Below are positions 44,975 through 57,100 of a stretch of DNA of 64,000 bases, piece after piece; positions within the stretch are counted from its first letter, which is position 1; each line of letters starts with the position of its first letter. A program made the position numbers and the translations under genes. This stretch comes from Mesorhabditis belari (taxonomy: Eukaryota; Nematoda; Chromadorea; Rhabditida; Rhabditidae). The notes under the pieces were generated by a model. It was not told where the DNA came from. It saw only the letters and a list, made by a program, of their open reading frames with translations, and made no database searches. Location of the stretch: NCBI GenBank assembly GCA_958450365.1, contig CAUEEP010000883.1, positions 364,001 to 428,000 on the forward strand. The letters are read 5' to 3'.

Positions 44975-45312
44975 AAGGGGAAAAGAGAAGGAAAAATAGG
45001 GAAAGAAAGAGAAAGAAAGGGAAAGAAAGGAAAAGAAAGAGAAAGAAGGGGAAGAAAGGGAAAGAAGGGGAAAGAAGGGGAAAGAAGGGGAAAGAAAGGA
45101 AAAGAAGGGGAAAGAAAGAGAAAGAAGGGAAAAGAAAGAGAAAGAAAGAGAAAGAAGGGGAAAGAAGGGGGAAAGAAAGGGAATGAAAGAGAAAGAAGGG
45201 GAAAGAAAGAGAAAGAAAGGGAATGAAAGAGAAAGAAGGGGAAAGAAGGGGAAAGAAAGGGAATGAAAGAGAAAGAAGGGGAAAGAAAGAGAAAGAAAGG
45301 AAAAGAAAGGGG
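44975..45312. repeat. GGGAAAGAA polypurine tract
   Basis: About 340 bases of GAAAGAAAGGG/GAAAGAAGGGG units with no pyrimidine except rare T. It could form triplex DNA. The long Phe/Leu/Pro- and Lys/Glu-rich ORFs on the two strands are artefacts. Confidence 0.96.
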
Positions 45313-45505
45313 CGGTGCTTGGGAAGAATCGTTTGGGGGAATATATTGGGGAAAAGGAAAAGGGAATGGGAGAGGTGGGCTGTGTTGGGTGTTTGGAGGG
45401 AGGGGAGAGGCCTCGTGGTTCCCTTCAGTACGAAAAAACAGTCCACAACACTCTTCTTCTCATAAGCACTGTTTAAAACTCAAAATCTTTTCTTATTTTT
45501 GTTCC

Positions 45506-45712
45506 TACATTATAATTCTATCATTACTATGTCTGATTTGAATCCAGAGCACTAGTCGGGCCTCCTAGAATCCTCAATAAAGGCTAGTAAAGGACGCAGA
45601 AAAGGATCGGAAGCAATGTGGACTGCCAGAGCGTCTGTTTCTCGGTCGGAAGATTCCGGGTTCGATCCCGTCTGCGGTGATTCTTTTTGGCAACTTGCCG
45701 TACTTGCTTCTT
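45506..45712 (+). repeat. SINE-like repeat with tRNA-type promoter, copy 2
   Basis: Collinear with 37926-38130, including GACTGCCAGAGCG and GGGTTCGATCCCG. It runs into the 12-mer array that follows, which begins from the element's own terminal TTGCCGTACTTGCTTCTTGC. Confidence 0.6.
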
Positions 45713-45872
45713 GCCTTACTTCTTGCCTTACTTCTTGCCTTACTTCTTGCCTTACTTCTTGCCTTACTTCTTGCCTTACTTCTTGCCTTACTTCTTGCCT
45801 TACTTCTTGCCTTACTTCTTGCCTTACTTCTTGCCTTACTTCTTGCCTTACTTCTTGCCTTACTTCTTGCCG
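45705..45872. repeat. TTGCCTTACTTC 12-mer array
   Basis: Thirteen near-perfect units. Because 12 is a multiple of 3, three parallel frames stay open (poly-CLTS, poly-ALLL, poly-YFLP); none is credible as a gene. Confidence 0.97.
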
Positions 45873-46104
45873 TAACTGCTATCCAAATCTAATCAAAATT
45901 GAAACTTGGCCTTTCCATTCTGTTCAATCTCAATCCTCTTCTTGTGCGTGTTCTTCTTCTTCTGCTTCTTCTGCTTGTTCTTTTATATTATATTAAATTG
46001 AAAATTTAGCTTTTCCTCTTCTTCACCAATCTGTTTAAAACTAAAAATCCCTTTTTCTTTTTGATTAGAATCAATTGCTTTTGATTACTTTAATAAAATT
46101 GAAA

Positions 46105-46255
46105 ACTTTAACTTGAAAATTGCCTTTTCATAAAAACTGTTAACACTTTTTATCTTTTATCTATTTAATTTCATTTAATAACAAGTATACAAGTACGCGA
46201 GCAGAGAATTCTCTCGAAAATTTCCCCGTAAATCCCACGAGTCAACAAGTAAAAT
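46105..46255. repeat. direct duplicate of 41725-41880
   Basis: Second copy of the block containing AGAGAATTCTCTCGAAAATT. Confidence 0.85.
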
Positions 46256-46749
46256 GCCAATAAAATTCAAAATTCTCCTCATCTTTGTTTTGACAATTCA
46301 AAGCGTTTACTTAATTTTATTTTGTGAATGATTTTGACGTCTTTTGACATCTTTTAACGTCTTTTAACGATCAAATAAGGTATTTTCTAATAAATTTCAC
46401 CTCTTCAACACTGATTTTTATCAAATTTTAATAGTTTTGAATCAAACATCAAAATATTATTACTATGATTTCTTGAACCTTTTCCTGTTTAACATTGAAA
46501 CTCAAACTTTCCCGTTCTCCAAAAGGTTTGCCTTTTTTATTCATTTTTGAAGTTTTTTTGATTAAATATCTTTCATCTACTCATTCCTTTCAAATCTAAT
46601 TTCCCTTTCTTTCCCATTTCTCCATTTTTTCGTGTACATTTTTTCGATCAAAGTCCCTTTTTTGATTTGAGAGAAATCGCCTATTTCAATTTCTTCTCTT
46701 TCCAAGGTCGAGCTTTTCATTTCCAATCGAGCTTTTCATTTCCAACATT

Positions 46750-46895
46750 TCCAACATTTTCAAATGATTTCCAACGATTTTCAACGATTTTCAAATGATT
46801 TTCAACGATTTTCAACTATTTCCAACGATTTTCAACGATTTTCAACTATTTCCAACGATTTTCAACCATTTTCAACCATTTTCAAACCAATTAAC
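46750..46895. repeat. TTTCCAACGATTTTCAAC tandem array
   Basis: Degenerate 9- and 18-base units over about 140 bases; adjacent GAGCTTTTCATTTCCAA is duplicated at 46707-46745. Confidence 0.9.
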
Positions 46896-48109
46896 TTTAA
46901 CGAATGAAATGGTTAGCTGTAAATCTTCTTATTCATTTACTGTTTCAAAAAAAAAACCCCTCAACTTCCTAATGGCAAAGCTTTGAGGCAAAGCAAAGTC
47001 AAAGGCAGCATTTCCCAGCATTTCTCAGCAATTCTCCCCCAAAAACCTTTCCACAAATCTCGAGAACTTCTCAAAAATTCACAAAAACGAACTCTAGGCC
47101 CATTCTAGGCATTCATTCAATGAATTTTCCACTTTTAGAACATTTCTTTTCTTTCTTTTTTACTGAATTGAAAATTTCAACGCTTTTTCCCCCATCCGCC
47201 CACTTATTTTCGCTCATTCATTCACTCAAATGCTCTCAAATGCTTCTTTTTTCTTTTGCAAAACTCTTGAGATCTTGCAGAAAACTTAGTTTTTCATTTT
47301 TTTTCCCGTCTAAACTAGAATACTTGCATGTTTCGAGGCAATTATTTACTCTAGTTGGTGAATATTTGAAAAAAAGTGATTCATCATGAGATTAATGTTT
47401 CAAAAGGTTTGGCATCAAATTTGAAAATATTCTTGAAAACATTCTTGAAAATATTCTTGAAAATATTCTTTTCAAAAAGGCTGAGATATTTTTTAAAGAA
47501 GCGATTATTAAAATGGAAAAACCCATAGAATTATGGTCTAATTTGAAACTTGAACTTTTTAAAATCTATTCTACTTTCGAGTTTAGCCGAATTGAAATAC
47601 AAAAATTGTTCTTTGTGCAGGCAAAGATGATAATTATCTCGAAAATTCCTCTCAAATCGTATCGGGTAATTAAAAGCTCACAGAAAATTGGGCAACTATA
47701 ATTTCTGGCTTTCTGGCTGGCTTTCTGGCTTCACTGAGAGCGTATTTCACTTGAAAATTTCATTTTTGAAGCCTTGATTGGTACTTTTACGTTAAATTCA
47801 ATGCTTTCCGTGTTTTCCATCTTTTCAAATCTTTTTCCTTATTGCAATTTGATCTTTTGAAATTCAGTATTCGTTTTTTTTCGATAGTTTTTGCTTATTT
47901 GAAAACTTGAGAAAAACCAAACATCAAACTGCAATTTCCAGCTCGATCACAAAGCCGATCAACTTTGAAACAACTTTGAAACAACTTTGAAACAACTTTG
48001 AAACAAGCTTTCCCCCAACCAACTCTTCTCATCCCGCCAAAAATCCTCCAATTTATCACCGGAGGATCACTGATATTCCTATTTCAATTCCTTTCTTCAA
48101 TTCGTCAAA

Positions 48110-51100
48110 ATGCCAATCCTCGGTCGTCAATTGGTGCAACCCCGTCCTCAAGGATTGCCTCCATCGACACACAAAATCACTCAACATCTGCAACAATGGC
48201 ATCAACAAAATAATAATGGAAAAAACAAGGAGAATCAAGAGCCAAAAAGAGGGAAATCGATCATCTCGAAGCTTTTCAAGTTTTGCGGGAAACAGAGTTG
48301 GTTTTTTTTGAAGCTGAAGCTTAATAGGGTTTAAATTTGAAAGCTTTTCAAAGTTGTTGAGTTTTCAATTTTGAGTGGGATCCGCTTTGATTTGATCTTT
48401 AATTTGATCTTTAATTTGATCTTTAATGGAAACTTTGAAAGGTTTCTTTTTGAGAAAGCTCTTTTTTTCTTTGAAAGCTGATTGGTCCAATATGTTTTCC
48501 TTGTCATTTGAGCGGCAAAAAACAAAAAGCTCGTAGCTTTTCCCCGTTTCAATCAAAAGAAGATCTCCAATTCCTTAACGTCATTATCTGAGGAAAGCTT
48601 TAGAGAAAAAAAAACTCCGTCACATCTCTTTTTTCATCCTTTTCACCTTTAAAGGCAAGAAATTGAAGCAAATTGACCAAATTGGGAGGAAATGAGTCAG
48701 AAATTGGAGATTCTCCTTTTCCTTTTTTAGTGATTAGCCCGGAAATGAATTCTAAGCTCTCTAGATAAACAACTACTCAAATTTTAAGTGTTTTTTGCCC
48801 TAAAAAATAAAGAGTTTGAAAAATAAAGCTTGCAAGGCTATTTCTAGTAGATAATTTAAAAAATAAGCTTGAAAAAAATCATGTTTCAACATTTCGAGAG
48901 TAAAATTTGGGTTTTAAAAAAAATTTTAAAACAGGTTTTAAAAAATTAATGTTTCATCTTTTCTCACATAAATCCATAAAAATTTGAAGCTAATAAGTGT
49001 GTTTTTTTCTTTCAAATTTCTACTTTTTTTAAAGACACAATCTACAGTAAACAAATATTAGCTAGAAAATTGAATATCTTTTAAAATTGAAGCCAAATTG
49101 AAAGCAAATTGAGACAAAATTGAAACCAGATTGAAAAAAAGATATTCAGTCTATCAAATGAATCCTTTTTATACTGTAAATTAGACGAAATATTACCTTT
49201 TTTTGTATAAAATTCGTTTCTGATTTTACATTTTTTGAATTCTCACCATTTTTGAATTCAAAAGCAGCCTTGAACCCGCAAATTCTTTAAGATTTTTTGA
49301 ATAAAAGAGAAATTTTGAAGTGATGACTCGGCTATATTTGTGATTTAAAATTTGAAAATGTGGGATTTGAAGATTTTTGGGGAAATTCGGTAGTTGTTGA
49401 ACCCACTTAAGGACTCCTAACTCCTTTTTAATAAGCGATTTTTGCTTGAAAATTGCTGCAAAATCAACCAATTCTTTTCCACTTTCTTTTCCACTCTCTT
49501 TTCCACTTTCTTTTTCACTTTCTTTTTCACTTTCAACTTTTTTCGTACTTTCTCTTTTTCAAAATCGAATTCCCCAACTCACTTCCCCCATTTTCAATAA
49601 ACCATTCACATATTCGACCTTGAGATTTCCTCTTTCTCCCATTTTTTTTGCCCCCTCTTCAGAACCGATTTTTTGAAATCATTTTGGTCAAGTGGGGGTC
49701 CTCTTATGTGGGTTCAACAACTACCGAATTTCCCCAAAAAAGGATTTCCCCAAAAATCTTCAAATCCCACATTTTCAAATTTTAAAAGACAAATATAGCC
49801 GAGTCATCACTTCAAAATTTCTCTTTGATTCTTTGATTCAAAAAAAATCTTAAAGAATTTCAAGTGTCCTTAAGTGGGTCCAAGGCTGGTTTAGGTGAGA
49901 ATTCGAAAAATGAAAATGCAAGTTTCAAAGTGAATTGATACTTTTGATGGAATTCGTTTTTAATGTTTCTGCGGCTTTTCACCAAATTTTCACCAAACAT
50001 TTCCTTTTTCGGCCAAAGTTTTCCACGTTTTCGTCTCATCAAAAATTGAACCAGAGTCGATTCGTTGATTCGCTTTTTTCGAACAAAAAAAAAACTCTTC
50101 CGTTTATTCACGAGGTTTCCCTCGTTCTTTTTCATAAATGTTTACCCAGCTGAGAGTCGGTCGGAGTGTGGGGGAAAGATCGGTCTGACCTCAGGAAAAG
50201 TTTTCACCGAATCAATGTTTCATTGGTGATGTCGGTAGGGGAATTGCGGGGAATTGAAAAATCGTAAATCAGTGTAGTAATGCAATAGAAAAAAACGCTA
50301 AAAAATAAATTGCTTTATGAAAATCAGTTCGATACTGATTCGATATTCGATAAAATACTGTACTAGTCTGATTATTTTTTAGATTCACTACTAGTTTAGG
50401 TAATCTATTGTCTATAAGTAATAGTACTGAGTAAAGTAAGTAAAGTAAGTAAAGTAAGTAAAGTAAGTGAGTAAAGTAAGTGAGTAAAGTAAGTGAGTAA
50501 AGTAAAGTAAAGTCAGTAAAGTAAAGTAAGTAAAGTAAGTGAGTAAAGTAAAGTAAGTAAAGTAAAGTAAAGTACACTAAAGTAAATTAAAGGACAAAAC
50601 TTCAAAACACCTTCTAGCTACTAGTTAAAAATCTTGAAAATTTTGTTATTCAGTGCATTTTGATTGTAAATGGGTACATTTAGGTAATCTATTGTCTATA
50701 GTACTAAAGTAGTGTAAAGTAAAGTACACTAAAGTAAATTAAAAGACAAAACCTCAAAACACCTTCTAGCTACTAGTTAAAAATCTTGAAAATTTTGTTA
50801 TTCAGTGCATTTTGATCGTTAAAAAATCTGATGTTTCAAAAAATTTAAGATGTTTTTCGCAAAAATATTGACAATTCAAAGTTGTTTCATTTCAACAAAT
50901 AAACAGACTCAAGTTTCATTTTTTTTTCTCATTTTTTTCAACTCACTCATTCAGTATCTTGTCTATATACAATTATAATAAAAAACTGATTTTCCTCGAG
51001 TTTTGACCTCTTTCTGTTTGTGCACACACGTGGATAGGAGATTTTAGAAAAAAAAGTTGAGAAAATAAGTGTCTCCATCAAAATTTTCCCCAAAAACCCA

Positions 51101-54100
51101 ACTGGGAAAATAGAGAAATACACTGTGTATGATTTTTTGAGTGACTTTTTTCTTTCTTTCTTTCTTTGGGATTTCTCTGAGGGTTTTCCCCTTTCCCCCA
51201 TTTCGGTCGAAGGTCACCAATCGAAAATTAAAAAAAAACTCCTTTCTCCTCTTTCTTTTTTTCTTCGGTGTTGATCTGTGAACCGAGTTTTTCCTGTGAA
51301 AACGATGTTCTTTTGAGTCTCCTTTTTGTTCTTTTGAGTCTCCTTTTTGTTCTTTGAATTTTTGTATTCGATTCAAAGAATTGTATTCGATTCTTTTACC
51401 TTATAGCCATTTCACAGAGTAATTTAGATAAACAGAAAGTGAAACAATGAGCTATAAAAGCTATAAAACAATAAGCTATAAAAACTATAAAGCAATGAGC
51501 TATAAAAGCTATAAAACAAAAGGAAGGAGAGCTATAAAACAATGAGCGAATCATTGCTTAACCTTATTTTCATTAAATTTTAAAACAAAATGATCTCTTT
51601 ATTGGGGCCCCATTGCAGTTCTCATTTTTTCCATTATCTTATAGATTCTTAAGCTTTAACGGATTGTTTTAGGCTTTGAAGTTTTTAGGACAAGATTTTA
51701 AGTTTCAAAGTTCAAGCCTTTACCTAAGAGATTTTGAAACTAGCTTATATTATTGCAAAAATTAAAAGCTAGTTTCAAAATCTGTAAGATAATGGGAAAA
51801 ATGAGAACTGCAATGGTGCTCCGAAAGTCCCAAATAACAAAAAAAATCGAAATTTTAAGTTTAAAGTTCTTTTTTTCTCGATTATTGTTTTAAAATAATA
51901 TAAATTCAAATAAATTAGATTAAATTAGATTCAAATAAATTAGATTAAAAAAAAATAAGTCCTCTATAAGCTATTGTCAAGAAATAGTTACTGTTTTCAA
52001 ACGTTCAACTTTTGAACTTACAACAAAGCGCTCTGAAAGGGTAATTCTGGTAGATTTTGGGCATTTTGGGCATTTTGGGCATTTTGGGCATTTTGCGACC
52101 AAAAACCAATCCTATATCCTGATAAAACATTCATTCCCTTCTTTTTTTCTAAGCAATTCCATAAAAATTCTTATCAGAAGAGATCTTTCGGGAAGGATTG
52201 TTGAACTTTCCCCCCTTTTTTTCGTCTATTTCTTTCGCCTTCCTCAACCAGAACACACCCAAAAAATTGAAATTGAAATTCTGTGAGGGATTCTTGATAA
52301 GCTTAGGGGAAAAATGGATATTTAGAAATTATTTTTCTTAAGATTTAAAGACCTAAAGATTTAAAGGTTATCGTATTTGTTCGAATAGAAGACCCGGTAA
52401 AGAGTATGATCGCGTACTCCTGCGTAGCAGCCCTTTTTAAAATTTCTTTTCTGCATAAAAGCTTTCAATGAAGTGCTATAGGGTTGAAAAATGGCTCAAA
52501 AATCTGTTAGCTCACGTGGCATTTTTGAGTCATTTTCCAGCCCTATAGCACTTGATTGAAAGCTTTTATGCAGAAAAGAAATTTTAAAAGGGCTGCTACG
52601 CAGGAGTACGCGATCATACTCTTTACCCGGTCTTCTATTCTACGGTAAGTTTAAAATCTAATTTAAAAATAAAAAAAGAAAGAAATGACTCATTAACTTT
52701 CGCGTTTCAATTTAAACTAGCCTTTCTTTGAAACTCAAACTTTTCAAATAGCAAAAAATAGCAAAAAGTGTCAATTTTTCTTTCTGCTCAATTTCCCTAT
52801 TAATTAAGTTAATGGCAAAGAAAAAGCACACTGAAAAACTGAATATTCGAGGCGTTTTGTCGCCTTTTCTACCGTAATCCATTGACTGAGTCTACTTTTG
52901 GGTAATTTTACCACATTTTTACCCAACTTTTCCCCTTTTAACTAGCCGTTTTTTGAAATTTTTTGAAATTTTTACCTTTCACTGGTCAATTTACGATAAT
53001 TGACCAGTGAAAGTGGTCAATTATCGTAAATTGACCTTTTTTACTGAAAAAGATGCTAAATTCTTGATTATTAGATGAAAATTGAAAAATTCGATAGCCA
53101 AAAGCTGCCAAAAGCTGCCAAATTTGCAAAGATCAGTATCTTTTTAGTCTCGTTTTCTGCAAGCTCTTATCCAAATATAGCAACAGGTGATTTGGTAGAC
53201 AAAAAGGGGAAACAAAAAGCTTTGTTTACGAAGAAACGAGACAAAAAACCAAAAATTGATGGGGGAATGGCCATAAAAAGTAGCACGTGTGCACTTTTTT
53301 TTTGTGATAATCGTTTTGGTGAGGGGAGATTTGCAGTTCGCAGTCTGAAAAACAAATAAATATTGATCTAGTCTATGAAAAATTTTGGAATACGATGATC
53401 AACGAGTAGGAATTGAAAAGCTACTGAAAAGGGATCGGGAAGATCAACAAGTGATCGCCACATTTGAAAACTAGCTTTATATTGAATTGAAATATTTAAG
53501 TATTGAAGTAAACATGATTTTAACAAATATGCCTTAATTTTAATCAACTTTGAAAAAGAAAGCAGCTTGTGGATAGCTGGAATTGAACAAGAACAAGAAC
53601 AGGAACAAGAACAGGGACAAGAACAAGACCAAGACCAAGACCAAGACCAAGACCTAGACCTAGACCTAGACCAAGAACAAGAACAAGAACAAGAATAAGA
53701 ACATGACCAAGACCAAGAACAAGACCAAGAACAAGAATAAGACCAAGCCCAAGACAACAGCCAAGAAGCGCGCAAGCGGAGAGAGAGCAGGCAAGCAAGG
53801 CGCCAGCAAGACAAGCAAGCAAGAACAAGAGACAGAGAACAAGAAGCGACAAGCAGCAGCCAGAACAACAACAAGACCAGGCAAGACAGTGCAGCCCAGC
53901 CCAGCAGCCAGCCAAGACAAGACGAACAAGACCAAGAACAAGAACAAGAACAAGACCAAGAACAAGAACAAGAACAAGAACATGACCAAGCCCAAGCCCA
54001 AGACCAAGACCAAGCCCAAGAACAAGAACAAGAACAAGATTTGATATCACAGATTGTTTATATCAAAACTATCTTTTTACTAGCTTATTAGGATTTTATT

Positions 54101-57100
54101 AAAACAAAAAGCAAAAAAGAAATATTAAAAAACTCCGCTCAACCTCAATCCTTCTCATCTTGAAACTTGAGTTTTTTAAACCAATGTTTTTCCTTTAAAT
54201 GCTTTAAACTTTTCAATACTGAGATAAAATGCTGAAAAAAAAGATTTTTAACTTAAAAGATTGATTCATAAAGTTGCTAGATTGATCCAAAAAGCTCGTA
54301 GAAGGAAAATTAGGCTAAGCTCAAATATTGAAACCCGGTAGAAATCTTTTTTTTATTCCCTAACTGTTTTTGACTGTTTTAAACTTTTCAGAAATTGTTT
54401 TCATAACAAAGCTACAGTATGCTTACTTTACTTAAGAGTTATTTTTTGCAGTATCCTTAGCAATTTTTGAAAATACCCAGCTAAAACATTGGCTTTTCCT
54501 AAAAGCTAAAACCTTGGCCTTTCCTTTCCTATTTTTCCCAAAAGTAACCCCTTCAAATCATTCTCTAAACCTCTCAAGGTATCAGAAATCAAAAAAGGAA
54601 AACCCTTTCAAAGATCTTCACTGAAAAACTTCTTCGTTTTTTTTCGGTTTTAAAAGTTGAAGCACATTTATAATGAGCTACGTGGTCAGTTCTGAGAAAA
54701 AAACGAAAAAAAGAGAGATGGGTTCGATTTCAATGAAAGAACAGGCGAAAAAGAGATGAAAAAGATGAAAAATGAGCTTTGAGGCTTTTGAGAGTGCTTT
54801 CCTGAATTTCCTGAGAGTGCTTTCCTGAATTTTTAACTCAAAAAAGCATTGATGATTCTAAAAGAAAAGAAAATATTTGGAAGAAAACATCTTGGGTTTC
54901 TTTTTTGGGAATGGAAAGTTGGATATTAGAAAAGGGAATTCTTGTAATGATTCTTGTAATGATTCTTGTAATAGAATTCTTGTAATAGAATTTTTGTAAT
55001 CATTATTGTAATAGAATTCTGGTAATAGTTCTGGTAATTCTTGTAATAGAATTCTTGTAGTAGAATTCTTGTAATAGAATTCTTGTAATAGACGTAAGGA
55101 AGACAAAGAACTTGTAGTAGACTGTAGTAGAACTTGGGATCTTGTTGCTTGTAGACTTGTATAGATCTTGTGACTTGAGAATCTTGAGAGCTTGTGGTCT
55201 TGGTGCTTTGTTGTAATGATTCTTGTAGTAGAATTCTTGTAATAGAATTCTTGTAATAGAATTCTTGTAATAGAAAAGGGAATTCTTGTAATGGTTTCGA
55301 GTTGAAAAAAAAAGTCTTAATGTTTTGAAAAATTTATTTAAATTTTTGTCTTTCGAGATTGATTTTAAAATTGAATTTCAAAAGAAATAAGGCAAAAAAA
55401 AAAGCTTGTTTCAATTTTTTTCATGTATAGAGGAAAAAGTCGATCATCAATCACATTAAATTTCGATCACTAATTCGAAATTTTTTTCTCAACATCGAAT
55501 ATTCTCAATTTTTCTCAAATTTGAAACAAAATTAATTAGCATTAGTTAATTAATTAATAAAACGGGGTAGGCTACTTTGCCCCAAATTTTTGCGCAACTC
55601 GCCATGACTTTCTTCTAAGTCGGTCAATCTCTATGATTTTGGTGTCATTTTGTTGCACTTGTTGAGATCTATAAAATGACACCAAAATCATAAAGATTGA
55701 TCCACTTAGAAGAAAGTTATGGCGAGCTGCGCTAAAAAAAATTGCGGAAATTAGCCTATCCCAATAAAACCTTAAAAATTGTTTTGATTTTAAAAAGTTA
55801 TTGTGAATTTCTTTTTAAAAATTAGTTTAAAGTTTATTGCAAAAGAAAACTAGTTATTTAACTGCAGTAAACAAAATTTTACTATCAAGAAAAATTTGTT
55901 TGTTTCAATTTTTTGTATAATAAAATGAAAAATCTGGTATCAATTTTGCAAAAGTTTTGGTACTTCTTAAGGCTTATTTTGAGTAAAAACAAGAGAATAT
56001 TCAGAATTTATTTTGAATTTCTTTTTTCTTTCTTTCTTCCTTCCTTTCTTTCTTCCTTTCTTTTCTTCCCTTCTTCCTTTCTTTCTTCCTTCCTTTCTTT
56101 CCTCCTTTCTTCCCTTCTTCCTTTCTTTCTTTTGACTAAATTTTGCCCTAAAACTATCGATTTTTCGAAAGGAAACGTTCAAAAATCTCCCGAAACTAAA
56201 AAAGCCTTTCCCCCTAAAGATCTGTTCTCTTTCCAAAAATCGAAGACAGCTTTCCCGCGAGAAATTCCTTCTTTTGATCAAATCTGAAATAAGCGTGAAA
56301 AATTGGAGATTTAATGGGGGAAAAAACTTAAAAAACCAGTTTTCTATCATCGTTTTGTGAAAATTTTGACAATCTCCTCATCTCGGGGAGATTTTTCCCG
56401 GAATTTTTTGTCTGTCCTTTCAAATCCCTTTCAACCCCTTCAAATCCTTTTCAAATCCCTTTTTTTCACCCACACAAAACACCTTTTAATCGGAAATTTG
56501 AAAATTTTGATTTTAAACAAAAATTTTGATAAAGAAATTGAAGAAATCCCGAAGAAATATGGGAATGAAAAAGATTGAGTTTCAATATAGATCCTTAATC
56601 TTAAAGTAATACGGGATTAATGGAGATTTCGTTTAAAATTAGATATAATCTATTCAAAAATTTGTGCACAAAAGCTATGAAATTGTAAAGAAAAAATTGC
56701 TTTACAACTTTTTACGTATTTCGATAAATTTCAGATTCCGTCCGGGAAAAATCCTCTTTCTGCTCCCTAGAGGCGAAACGAGAACGAGCAAAGAAGAAGC
56801 AAAGGTAATATATAGAGACTTTATTCAGGACCTGAGATAGCGCTAGATTTAAGATTAAAACACATCAATTCATACACATAAACACGAAAAGGGCCGATAA
56901 AAGGCAACACGATATAATAGATGTAATATATGGGTAGCACAGATAACGTCAAGGATCCACTAGAGCTTCAAGATCAAGATCATCTACAGATTTAAAGGCT
57001 TTAAGACTATTGGACTCTCTCAAAACTCTGGGGAGTCGATTCCAAATTCTGGGCGTTCTTATTGGAAAAGAGTTATAGACAAACTGATTGGAGGTGACTG

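Noticed and set aside
44916..45446. 176-codon Phe/Leu/Pro-rich ORF and its Lys/Glu-rich mirror
   Set aside because: Both are translations of a polypurine/polypyrimidine tract.
45616..45996. 126-codon Cys-Leu-Thr-Ser repeat ORF
   Set aside because: A 12-base array gives three parallel open frames; it starts inside a SINE-like repeat.
53368..54050. 168-codon ORFs over the CAAGAAC array
   Set aside because: Repeat-driven low-complexity frames on both strands, with a probable consensus-error region inside.
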